This document shows, one piece after another, positions 51,476-64,000 of a DNA stretch of 64,000 nucleotides. Position numbers and translations under genes: made by a program. Each line of letters opens with the position of its first letter. The stretch's first letter is position 1. The notes below the pieces were generated by a model. It was given only the letters and a program-made list of their open reading frames with translations. It did no database searches and was not told where the DNA came from. This DNA comes from Elmis aenea (lineage: Eukaryota; Arthropoda; Insecta; Coleoptera; Elmidae): NCBI GenBank assembly GCA_947652605.1, contig OX393584.1, positions 30,429,467-30,493,466 of the forward strand, written 5' to 3'.

Positions 51476-54400
51476 GATAATACATGTGTTCCTTGAGCGA
51501 CTATTTATAAACAATTTTAATTATTGACTTGTATATCACAGAAAGAGTTTACCCATTGCATCTTTACATGAAAAAAATTGTTTTGCATATGTCTTTCAAT
51601 AAGCTGGTTTTAATTTTTAATAATTTCATAAAAGGACCGTGCTGTAGATAATACATGTGTTCCTTGAGCGACTATTTATAAACAATTTTAATTATTGACT
51701 TGTATATCACAGAAAGAGTTTACCCATTGCATCTTTACATGAAAAAAATTGTTTTGCATATGTCTTTCAATAAGCTGGTTTTAATTTTTAATAATTTCAT
51801 AAAAGGACCGTGCTGTAGATAATACATGTGTTCCTTGAGCGACTATTTATAAACAATTTTAATTATTGACTTGTATATCACAGAAAGAGTTTACCCATTG
51901 CATATTTACATGAAAAAAATTGTTTTGCATATGTCTTTCAATAAGCTGGTTTTAATTTTTAATAATTTCATAAAAGGACCGTGCTGTAGATAATACATGT
52001 GTTCCTTGAGCGACTATTTATAAACAATTTTAATTATTGACTTGTATATCACAGAAAGAGTTTACCCATGGCATCTTTACATGAAAAAAATTGTTTTGCA
52101 TATGTCTTTCAATAAGCTGGTTTTAATTTTTAATAATTTCATAAAAGGACCGTGCTGTAGATAATACATGTGTTCCTTGAGCGACTATTTATAAACAATT
52201 TTAATTATTGACTTGTATATCACAGAAAGAGTTTACCCATTGCATATTTACATGAAAAAAATTGTTTTGCATATGTCTTTCAATAAGCTGGTTTTAATTT
52301 TTAATAATTTCATAAAAGGACCGTGCTGTAGATAATACATGTGTTCCTTGAGCGACTATTTATAAACAATTTTAATTATTGACTTGTATATCACAGAAAG
52401 AGTTTACCTATTGCATCTTTACATGAAAAAAATTGTTTTGCGTATGTCTTTCAATAAGCTGGTTTTAATTTTTAATAATTTCATAAAAGGACCGTGCTGT
52501 AGATAATACATGTGTTCCTTGAGCGACTATTTATAAACAATTTTAATTATTGACTTGTATATCACAGAAAGAGTTTACCCATTGCATCTTTACATGAAAA
52601 AAATTGTTTTGCATATGTCTTTCAATAAGCTGGTTTTAATTTTTAATAATTTCATAAAAGGACCGTGCTGTAGATAATACATGTGTTCCTTGAGCGACTA
52701 TTTATAAACAATTTTAATTATTGACTTGTATATCACAGAAAGAGTTTACCCATTGCATATTTACATGAAAAAAATTGTTTTGCATATGTCTTTCAATAAG
52801 CTGGTTTTAATTTTTAATAATTTTATAAAAGGACCATGCAGTAGATAATACATGTGTTCCTTGAGCGACTATTTATAAACAATTTTAATTATTGACTTGT
52901 ATATCACAGAAAGAGTTTACCCATGGCATCTTTACATGAAAAAAATTGTTTTGCATATGTCTTTCAATAAGCTGGTTTTAATTTTTAATAATTTCATAAA
53001 AGGACCGTGCTGTAGATAATACATGTGTTCCTTGAGCGACTATTTATAAACAATTTTAATTATTGACTTGTATATCACAGAAAGAGTTTACCCATGGCAT
53101 CTTTACATGAAAAAAATTGTTTTGCATATGTCTTTCAATAAGCTGGTTTTAATTTTTAATAATTTCATAAAACGACCGTGCTGTAGATAATACATGTGTT
53201 CCTTGAGCGACTATTTATAAACAATTTTAATTATTGACTTGTATATCACAGAAAGAGTTTACCCATTGCATCTTTACATGAAAAAAATTGTTTTGCATAT
53301 GTCTTTCAATAAGCTGGTTTTAATTTTTAATAATTTCATAAAAGGACAGTGCTGTAGATAATACATGTGTTCCTTGAGCGACTATTTATAAACAATTTTA
53401 ATTATTGACTTGTATATCACAGAAAGAGTTTACCCATTGCATATTTACATGAAAAAAATTGTTTTGCATATGTCTTTCAATAAGCTGGTTTTAATTTTTA
53501 ATAATTTCATAAAAGGACCGTGCTGTAGATAATACATGTGTTCCTTGAGCGACTATTTATAAACAATTTTAATTATTGACTTGTATATCACAGAAAGAGT
53601 TTACCCATTGCATATTTACATGAAAAAAATTGTTTTGCATATGTCTTTCAATAAGCTGGTTTTAATTTTTAATAATTTCATAAAAGGACCGTGCTGTAGA
53701 TAATACATGTGTTCCTTGAGCGACTATTTATAAACAATTTTAATTATTGACTTGTATATCACAGAAAGAGTTTACCCATGGCATCTTTACATGAAAAAAA
53801 TTGTTTTGCATATGTCTTTCAATAAGCTGGTTTTAATTTTTAATAATTTCATAAAACGACCGTGCTGTAGATAATACATGTGTTCCTTGAGCGACTATTT
53901 ATAAACAATTTTAATTATTGACTTGTATATCACAGAAAGAGTTTACCCATTGCATCTTTACATGAAAAAAATTGTTTTGCATATGTCTTTCAATAAGCTG
54001 GTTTTAATTTTTAATAATTTCATAAAAGGACCGTGCTGTAGATAATACATGTGTTCCTTGAGCGACTATTTATAAACAATTTTAATTATTGACTTGTATA
54101 TCACAGAAAGAGTTTACCCATTGCATATTTACATGAAAAAAATTGTTTTGCATATGTCTTTCAATAAGCTGGTTTTAATTTTTAATAATTTCATAAAAGG
54201 ACCGTGCTGTAGATAATACATGTGTTCCTTGAGCGACTATTTATAAACAATTTTAATTATTGACTTGTATATCACAGAAAGAGTTTACCCATTGCATATT
54301 TACATGAAAAAAATTGTTTTGCATATGTCTTTCAATAAGCTGGTTTTAATTTTTAATAATTTTATAAAAGGACCGTGCAGTAGATAATACATGTGTTCCT

Positions 54401-56608
54401 TGAGCGACTATTTATAAACAATTTTAATTATTGACTTGTATATCACAGAAAGAGTTTACCCATGGCATCTTTACATGAAAAAAATTGTTTTGCATATGTC
54501 TTTCAATAAGCTGGTTTTAATTTTTAATAATTTCATAAAAGGACCGTGCTGTAGATAATACATGTGTTCCTTGAGCGACTATTTATAAACAATTTTAATT
54601 ATTGACTTGTATATCACAGAAAGAGTTTACCCATTGCATCTTCACATGAAAAAAATTGTTTTGCATATGTCTTTCAATAAGCTGGTTTTAATTTTTAATA
54701 ATTTCATAAAAGGACCGTGCTGTAGATAATACATGTGTTCCTTGAGCGACTATTTATAAACAATTTTAATTATTGACTTGTATATCACAGAAAGAGTTTA
54801 CCCATTGCATATTTACATGAAAAAAATTGTTTTGCGTATGTCTTTCAATAAGCTGGTTTTAATTTTTAATAATTTCATAAAAGGACCGTGCTGTAGATAA
54901 TACATGTGTTCCTTGAGCGACTATTTATAAACAATTTTAATTATTGACTTGTATATCACAGAAAGAGTTTACCCATGGCATCTTTACATGAAAAAAATTG
55001 TTTTGCATATGTCTTTCAATAAGCTGGTTTTAATTTTTAATAATTTCATAAAAGGACCGTGCTGTAGATAATACATGTGTTCCTTGAGCGACTATTTATA
55101 AACAATTTTAATTATTGACTTGTATATCACAGAAAGAGTTTACCCATTGCATCTTTACATGAAAAAAATTGTTTTGCATATGTCTTTCAATAAGCTGGTT
55201 TTAATTTTTAATAATTTCATAAAAGGACCGTGCTGAAGATAATACATGTGTTCCTTGAGCGACTATTTATAAACAATTTTAATTATTGACTTGTATATCA
55301 CAGAAAGAGTTTACCCATTGCATATTTACATGAAAAAAATTGTTTTGCATATGTCTTTCAATAAGCTGGTTTTAATTTTTAATAATTTTATAAAAGGACC
55401 GTGCAGTAGATAATACATGTGTTCCTTGAGCGACTATTTATAAACAATTTTAATTATTGACTTGTATATCACAGAAAGAGTTTACCCATGGCATCTTTAC
55501 ATGAAAAAAATTGTTTTGCATATGTCTTTCAATAAGCTGGTTTTAATTTTTAATAATTTCATAAAAGGACCGTGCTGTAGATAATACATGTGTTCCTTGA
55601 GCGACTATTTATAAACAATTTTAATTATTGACTTGTATATCACAGAAAGAGTTTACCCATGGCATCTTTACATGAAAAAAATTGTTTTGCATATGTCTTT
55701 CAATAAGCTGGTTTTAATTTTTAATAATTTCATAAAACGACCGTGCTGTAGATAATACATGTGTTCCTTGAGCGACTATTTATAAACAATTTTAATTATT
55801 GACTTGTATATCACAGAAAGAGTTTACCCATGGCATCTTTACATGAAAAAAATTGTTTTGCATATGTCTTTCAATAAGCTGGTTTTAATTTTTAATAATT
55901 TCATAAAAGGACCGTGCTGTAGATAATACATGTGTTCCTTGAGCGACTATTTATAAACAATTTTAATTATTGACTTGTATATCACAGAAAGAGTTTACCC
56001 ATTGCATATTTACATGAAAAAAATTGTTTTGCATATGTCTTTCAATAAGCTGGTTTTAATTTTTAATACTTTCATAAAAGGACCGTGCTGTAGATAATAC
56101 ATGTGTTCCTTGAGCGACTATTTATAAACAATTTTAATTATTGACTTGTATATCACAGAAAGAGTTTACCCATTGCATATTTACATGAAAAAAATTGTTT
56201 TGCATATGTCTTTCAATAAGCTGGTTTTAATTTTTAATAATTTTATAAAAGGACCGTGCAGTAGATAATACATGTGTTCCTTGAGCGACTATTTATAAAC
56301 AATTTTAATTATTGACTTGTATATCACAGAAAGAGTTTACCCATTGCATCTTTACATGAAAAAAATTGTTTTGCATATGTCTTTCAATAAGCTGGTTTTA
56401 ATTTTTAATAATTTCATAAAAGGACCGTGCTGTAGATAATACATGTGTTCCTTGAGCGACTATTTATAAACAATTTTAATTATTGACTTGTATATCACAG
56501 AAAGAGTTTACCCATGGCATCTTTACATGAAAAAAATTGTTTTGCATATGTCTTTCAATAAGCTGGTTTTAATTTTTAATAATTTCATAAAACGACCGTG
56601 CTGTAGAT
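51476..56608. repeat. Satellite B, block 3 (30 monomers)
   Basis: 5133 bp, which equals 30 x 171 + 3. Shares rare variants with block 1, such as the CATCTTCACATG monomer (near 54640 here and 44553 there) and the AATACTTTC monomer near the end. Confidence 0.95.
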
Positions 56609-57886
56609 AGCCTTTGCACTTTTCCCATTTTTCACGAAAAATTAAAAATTGTATTTAGGGGCTAATAATCCTTAATTGGGCTATAAATAACCTGTATAAT
56701 AAATTTGAAGCCATTTCCTGTAGTTTTAAGAAAATCGATTTATTTGTCGAAAAAAGTACAAAGACTTATAGCCTTTGCACTTTTCTCATTTTTCACGAAA
56801 AATTAAAAATCGTATTTAGGGGCTAATAATCCTTAATTGGGCTATATATAAGCTGCATAATAAATTTGAAGCCATTTCCTGTAGTTTTAAGAAAATCGAT
56901 TTATTTGTCGAAAAAAGTACAAAGACTATAACCTTTGCACTTTTCTCATTTTTCACGAAAAATTAAAAATCGTATTTAGGGGCTAATAATCCTTAATTGG
57001 GCTGTAAATAACCTGTATAATAAATTTGAAGCCATTTCCTGTAGTTTTAAGAAAATCGATTTATTTGTCGAAAAAAGTACAAAGACTATAGCCTTTGCAC
57101 TTTTCCCATTTTTCACGAAAAATTAAAAATCGTATTTGGGGGCTAATAATCCTTAATTGGGCTGTAAATAACCTGTATAATAAATTTGAAGCCATTTCCT
57201 GTAGTTTTAAGAAAATCGATTTATTTGTCGAAAAAAGTACAAAGACTATAGCCTTTGCACTTTTCTCATTTTTCACGAAAAATTAAAAATCGTATTTAGG
57301 GGCTAATAATCCTTAATTGGGCTGTAAATAACCTGTATAATAAATTTGAAGCCATTTCCTGTAGTTTTAAGAAAATCGATTTATTTGTCGAAAAAAGTAC
57401 AAAGACTATAGCCTTTGCACTTTTCTCATTTTTCACGAAAAATTAAAAATCGTATTTGGGGGCTAATAATCCTTAATTGGGCTGTAAATAACCTGTATAA
57501 TAAATTTGAAGCCATTTCCTGTAGTTTTAAGAAAATCGATTTATTTGTCGAAAAAAGTACAAAGACTATAGCCTTTGCACTTTTCCCATTTTTCACGAAA
57601 AATTAAAAATCGTATTTAGGGGCTAATAATCCTTAATTGGGCTATATATAACCTGCATAATAAATTTAAAGCCATTTCCTGTAGTTTTAAGAAAATCGAT
57701 TTATTTGTCGAAAAAAGTACAAAGACTATAGCCTTTGCACTTTTCTCATTTTTCACGAAAAATTAAAAATCGTATTTAGGGGCTAATAATCCTTAATTGG
57801 GCTGTAAATAACCTGTATAATAAATTTGAAGCCATTTCCTGTAGTTTTAAGAAAATCGATTTATTTGTCGAAAAAAGTACAAAGAC
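56609..57886. repeat. Satellite A, 8-monomer block 4 (1278 bp)
   Basis: Same structure again. A private change makes the third monomer start AACCTTTGC instead of AGCCTTTGC (near 56930). Confidence 0.95.
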
Positions 57887-60800
57887 GATAATACATGTGT
57901 TCCTTGAGCGACTATTTATAAACAATTTTAATTATTGACTTGTATATCACAGAAAGAGTTTACCCATTGCATCTTTACATGAAAAAAATTGTTTTGCATA
58001 TGTCTTTCAATAAGCTGGTTTTAATTTTTAATAATTTCATAAAAGGACCGTGCTGTAGATAATACATGTGTTCCTTGAGCGACTATTTATAAACAATTTT
58101 AATTATTGACTTGTATATCACAGAAAGAGTTTACCCATTGCATCTTTACATGAAAAAAATTGTTTTGCATATGTCTTTCAATAAGCTGGTTTTAATTTTT
58201 AATAATTTCATAAAAGGACCGTGCTGTAGATAATACATGTGTTCCTTGAGCGACTATTTATAAACAATTTTAATTATTGACTTGTATATCACAGAAAGAG
58301 TTTACCCATTGCATATTTACATGAAAAAAATTGTTTTGCATATGTCTTTCAATAAGCTGGTTTTAATTTTTAATAATTTCATAAAAGGACCGTGCTGTAG
58401 ATAATACATGTGTTCCTTGAGCGACTATTTATAAACAATTTTAATTATTGACTTGTATATCACAGAAAGAGTTTACCTATTGCATCTTTACATGAAAAAA
58501 ATTGTTTTGCGTATGTCTTTCAATAAGCTGGTTTTAATTTTTAATAATTTCATAAAAGGACCGTGCTGTAGATAATACATGTGTTCCTTGAGCGACTATT
58601 TATAAACAATTTTAATTATTGACTTGTATATCACAGAAAGAGTTTACCCATTGCATCTTTACATGAAAAAAATTGTTTTGCATATGTCTTTCAATAAGCT
58701 GGTTTTAATTTTTAATAATTTCATAAAAGGACCGTGCTGTAGATAATACATGTGTTCCTTGAGCGACTATTTATAAACAATTTTAATTATTGACTTGTAT
58801 ATCACAGAAAGAGTTTACCCATTGCATATTTACATGAAAAAAATTGTTTTGCATATGTCTTTCAATAAGCTGGTTTTAATTTTTAATAATTTTATAAAAG
58901 GACCATGCAGTAGATAATACATGTGTTCCTTGAGCGACTATTTATAAACAATTTTAATTATTGACTTGTATATCACAGAAAGAGTTTACCCATGGCATCT
59001 TTACATGAAAAAAATTGTTTTGCATATGTCTTTCAATAAGCTGGTTTTAATTTTTAATAATTTCATAAAACGACCGTGCTGTAGATAATACATGTGTTCC
59101 TTGAGCGACTATTTATAAACAATTTTAATTATTGACTTGTATATCACAGAAAGAGTTTACCCATTGCATCTTTACATGAAAAAAATTGTTTTGCATATGT
59201 CTTTCAATAAGCTGGTTTTAATTTTTAATAATTTCATAAAAGGACCGTGCTGTAGATAATACATGTGTTCCTTGAGCGACTATTTATAAACAATTTTAAT
59301 TATTGACTTGTATATCACAGAAAGAGTTTACCCATTGCATATTTACATGAAAAAAATTGTTTTGCGTATGTCTTTCAATAAGCTGGTTTTAATTTTTAAT
59401 AATTTCATAAAAGGACCGTGCTGTAGATAATACATGTGTTCCTTGAGCGACTATTTATAAACAATTTTAATTATTGACTTGTATATCACAGAAAGAGTTT
59501 ACCCATGGCATCTTTACATGAAAAAAATTGTTTTGCATATGTCTTTCAATAAGCTGGTTTTAATTTTTAATAATTTCATAAAAGGACCGTGCTGTAGATA
59601 ATACATGTGTTCCTTGAGCGACTATTTATAAACAATTTTAATTATTGACTTGTATATCACAGAAAGAGTTTACCCATTGCATCTTTACATGACAAAAATT
59701 GTTTTGCATATGTCTTTCAATAAGCTGGTTTTAATTTTTAATAATTTCATAAAAGGACCGTGCTGAAGATAATACATGTGTTCCTTGAGCGACTATTTAT
59801 AAACAATTTTAATTATTGACTTGTATATCACAGAAAGAGTTTACCCATTGCATATTTACATGAAAAAAATTGTTTTGCATATGTCTTTCAATAAGCTGGT
59901 TTTAATTTTTAATAATTTCATAAAAGGACCGTGCAGTAGATAATACATGTGTTCCTTGAGCGACTATTTATAAACAATTTTAATTATTGACTTGTATATC
60001 ACAGAAAGAGTTTACCCATGGCATCTTTACATGAAAAAAATTGTTTTGCATATGTCTTTCAATAAGCTGGTTTTAATTTTTAATAATTTCATAAAAAGAC
60101 CGTGCTGTAGATAATACATGTGTTCCTTGAGCGACTATTTATAAACAATTTTAATTATTGACTTGTATATCACAGAAAGAGTTTACCCATGGCATCTTTA
60201 CATGAAAAAAATTGTTTTGCATATGTCTTTCAATAAGCTGGTTTTAATTTTTAATAATTTCATAAAACGACCCTCCTGTAGATAATACATGTGTTCCTTG
60301 AGCGACTATTTATAAACAATTTTAATTATTGACTTGTATATCACAGAAAGAGTTTACCCATTGCATCTTTACATGAAAAAAATTGTTTTGCATATGTCTT
60401 TCAATAAGCTGGTTTTAATTTTTAACAATTTCATAAAAGGACCGTGCTGTAGATAATACATGTGTTCCTTGAGCGACTATTTATAAACAATTTTAATTAT
60501 TGACTTGTATATCACAGAAAGAGTTTACCCATTGCATATTTACATGAAAAAAATTGTTTTGCATATGTCTTTCAATAAGCTGGTTTTAATTTTTAATAAT
60601 TTCATAAAAGGACCGTGCTGTAGATAATACATGTGTTCCTTGAGCGACTATTTATAAACAATTTTAATTATTGACTTGTATATCACAGAAAGAGTTTACC
60701 CATTGCATATTTACATGAAAAAAATTGTTTTGCATATGTCTTTCAATAAGCTGGTTTTAATTTTTAATAATTTCATAAAAGGACCGTGCTGTAGATAATA

Positions 60801-63800
60801 CATGTGTTCCTTGAGCGACTATTTATAAACAATTTTAATTATTGACTTGTATATCACAGAAAGAGTTTACCCATGGCATCTTTACATGAAAAAAATTGTT
60901 TTGCATATGTCTTTCAATAAGCTGGTTTTAATTTTTAATAATTTCATAAAACGACCGTGCTGTAGATAATACATGTGTTCCTTGAGCGACTATTTATAAA
61001 CAATTTTAATTATTGACTTGTATATCACAGAAAGAGTTTACCCATTGCATCTTTACATGAAAAAAATTGTTTTGCATATGTCTTTCAATAAGCTGGTTTT
61101 AATTTTTAATAATTTCATAAAAGGACCGTGCTGTAGATAATACATGTGTTCCTTGAGCGACTATTTATAAACAATTTTAATTATTGACTTGTATATCACA
61201 GAAAGAGTTTACCCATTGCATATTTACATGAAAAAAATTGTTTTGCATATGTCTTTCAATAAGCTGGTTTTAATTTTTAATAATTTCATAAAAGGACCGT
61301 GCTGTAGATAATACATGTGTTCCTTGAGCGACTATTTATAAACAATTTTAATTATTGACTTGTATATCACAGAAAGAGTTTACCCATTGCATCTTTACAT
61401 GAAAAAAATTGTTTTGCATATGTCTTTCAATAAGCTGGTTTTAATTTTTAATAATTTCATAAAAAGACCGTGCTGTAGATAATACATGTGTTCCTTGAGC
61501 GACTATTTATAAACAATTTTAATTATTGACTTGTATATCACAGAAAGAGTTTACCTATGGCATCTTTACATGAAAAAAATTGTTTTGCATATGTCTTTCA
61601 ATAAGCTGGTTTTAATTTTTAATAATTTCATAAAACGACCGTGCTGTAGATAATACATGTGTTCCTTGAGCGACTATTTATAAACAATTTTAATTATTGA
61701 CTTGTATATCACAGAAAGAGTTTACCCATTGCATCTTTACATGAAAAAAATTGTTTTGCATATGTCTTTCAATAAGCTGGTTTTAATTTTTAATAATTTC
61801 ATAAAAGGACCGTGCTGTAGATAATACATGTGTTCCTTGAGCGACTATTTATAAACAATTTTAATTATTGACTTGTATATCACAGAAAGAGTTTACCCAT
61901 TGCATATTTACATGAAAAAAATTGTTTTGCATATGTCTTTCAATAAGCTGGTTTTAATTTTTAATAATTTCATAAAAGGACCGTGCTGTAGATAATACAT
62001 GTGTTCCTTGAGCGACTATTTATAAACAATTTTAATTATTGACTTGTATATCACAGAAAGAGTTTACCCATTGCATATTTACATGAAAAAAATTGTTTTG
62101 CATATGTCTTTCAATAAGCTGGTTTTAATTTTTAATAATTTCATAAAAGGACCGTGCTGTAGATAATACATGTGTTCCTTGAGCGACTATTTATAAACAA
62201 TTTTAATTATTGACTTGTATATCACAGAAAGAGTTTACCCATGGCATCTTTACATGAAAAAAATTGTTTTGCATATGTCTTTCAATAAGCTGGTTTTAAT
62301 TTTTAATAATTTCATAAAACGACCGTGCTGTAGATAATACATGTGTTCCTTGAGCGACTATTTATAAACAATTTTAATTATTGACTTGTATATCACAGAA
62401 AGAGTTTACCCATTGCATATTTACATGAAAAAAATTGTTTTGCATATGTCTTTCAATAAGCTGGTTTTAATTTTTAATAATTTCATAAAAGGACCGTGCT
62501 GTAGATAATACATGTGTTCCTTGAGCGACTATTTATAAACAATTTTAATTATTGACTTGTATATCACAGAAAGAGTTTACCCATTGCATATTTACATGAA
62601 AAAAATTGTTTTGCATATGTCTTTCAATAAGCTGGTTTTAATTTTTAATAATTTCATAAAAGGACCGTGCTGTAGATAATACATGTGTTCCTTGAGCGAC
62701 TATTTATTAACAATTTTAATTATTGACTTGTATATCACAGAAAGAGTTTACCCATTGCATATTTACATGAAAAAAATTGTTTTGCATATGTCTTTCAATA
62801 AGCTGGTTTTAATTTTTAATAATTTTATAAAAGGACCGTGCAGTAGATAATACATGTGTTCCTTGAGCGACTATTTATAAACAATTTTAATTATTGACTT
62901 GTATATCACAGAAAGAGTTTACCCATGGCATCTTTACATGAAAAAAATTGTTTTGCATATGTCTTTCAATAAGCTGGTTTTAATTTATAATAATTTCATA
63001 TAAAGACCGTGCTGTAGATAATACATGTGTTCCTTGAGCGACTATTTATAAACAATTTTAATTATTGACTTGTATATCACAGAAAGAGTTTACCCATGGC
63101 ATCTTTACATGAAAAAAATTGTTTTGCATATGTCTTTCAATAAGCTGGTTTTAATTTTTAATAATTTCATAAAAGGACCGTGCTGTAGATAATACATGTG
63201 TTCCTTGAGCGACTATTTATAAACAATTTTAATTATTGACTTGTATATCACAGAAAGAGTTTACCCATTGCATCTTTACATGAAAAAAATTGTTTTGCAT
63301 ATGTCTTTCAATAAGCTGGTTTTAATTTTTAATAATTTCATAAAAGGACCGTGCTGAAGATAATACATGTGTTCCTTGAGCGACTATTTATAAACAATTT
63401 TAATTATTGACTTGTATATCACAGAAAGAGTTTACCCATTGCATATTTACATGAAAAAAATTGTTTTGCATATGTCTTTCAATAAGCTGGTTTTAATTTT
63501 TAATAATTTCATAAAAGGACCGTGCTGTAGATAATACATGTGTTCCTTGAGCGACTATTTATAAACAATTTTAATTATTGACTTGTATATCACAGAAAGA
63601 GTTTACCCATTGCATATTTACATGAAAAAAATTGTTTTGCATATGTCTTTCAATAAGCTGGTTTTAATTTTTAATAATTTCATAAAAGGACCGTGCTGTA
63701 GATAATACATGTGTTCCTTGAGCGACTATTTATAAACAATTTTAATTATTGACTTGTATATCACAGAAAGAGTTTACCTATGGCATCTTTACATGAAAAA

Positions 63801-64000
63801 AATTGTTTTGCATATGTCTTTCAATAAGCTGGTTTTAATTTTTAATAATTTCATAAAACGACCGTGCTGTAGATAATACATGTGTTCCTTGAGCGACTAT
63901 TTATAAACAATTTTAATTATTGACTTGTATATCACAGAAAGAGTTTACCCATTGCATCTTTACATGAAAAAAATTGTTTTGCATATGTCTTTCAATAAGC
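57887..64000. repeat. Satellite B, block 4 (about 36 monomers, cut by the window end)
   Basis: 6114 bp of 171-bp monomers continuing past the window. It opens with the same module as blocks 1 and 2 (monomer 4 has ACCTATTGCATC with GCGTATG; monomer 6 has ACCATGCAGTAG). Later monomers carry more private changes (GACCCTCCTG, TATTTATTAAC, ACCTATGGCATC) than the other B blocks. Confidence 0.95.

Noticed and set aside
38387..57606. Recurrent 63- and 71-codon open frames inside the A blocks
   Set aside because: They are the same satellite monomers read through on both strands. They span monomer junctions, exist only where chance substitutions remove stops, and have no start context or known motif.
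28177..64000. Regular repeats suggesting a CRISPR array
   Set aside because: The whole period is repeated with no unique spacers, the units are 160-171 bp, and the neighbours are intron-containing animal genes.
30724..64000. Relation of the 171-bp monomer to primate alpha satellite
   Set aside because: The length is the same, but I see no CENP-B-box-like motif or sequence resemblance; equal length probably reflects nucleosome spacing.

Overview
The window looks like part of an insect chromosome. It is AT-rich, with intron-split genes, short introns bounded by GT...AG, many small DNA-transposon relics and a very large satellite array. Protein-level clues are insect-type trithorax and alpha-catenin. 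The order is not certain; a beetle or another insect with abundant MITEs would fit.

Layout, left half (1-27154): four genes. (1) The last exon of a lipoyltransferase 1 (LIPT1) gene on + (950-1332); the rest lies left of the window. (2) A complete trithorax (trx) gene on + (3046-12777), 8 coding exons, 2604 codons, with PHD fingers, an extended PHD, FYRN/FYRC and SET/post-SET. (3) A complete histidine acid phosphatase gene on - (15066-17856), 6 exons, 372 residues, secreted. (4) A complete alpha-catenin gene on + (18687-27154), 12 exons plus a likely 6-nt microexon, 906 or 908 residues. The phosphatase and alpha-catenin are divergently transcribed from a shared interval of about 0.8 kb. I assembled every exon chain by hand from splice sites with matching phases, and all three complete genes close in frame.

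The introns and gaps carry non-autonomous transposons: three elements of hAT type with recognisable terminal repeats (two with 8-bp target duplications), foldback elements that share a modular 'ACAGGGTG...GGGTATCTCG' end, a 773-bp near-palindrome inside alpha-catenin, and a decayed non-LTR reverse transcriptase with its catalytic core deleted.

Right half (27781-64000, running off the window): more than 35 kb of satellite DNA made of two unrelated monomers, A (160 bp) and B (171 bp). They alternate in blocks: A16, B42, A8, B43, A8, B14, A8, B30, A8, B36+. The four A8 blocks are all exactly 1278 bp, with the same variant monomers in the same order. The B blocks between them contain whole numbers of monomers and share ordered variant modules. 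This is a higher-order repeat whose superunit is 'A8 + variable B array', evidently shaped by duplication and unequal exchange. No gene is supported inside it. The junction with alpha-catenin's 3' flank, bordered by a degenerate third repeat, may mark a pericentromeric or other heterochromatic boundary.
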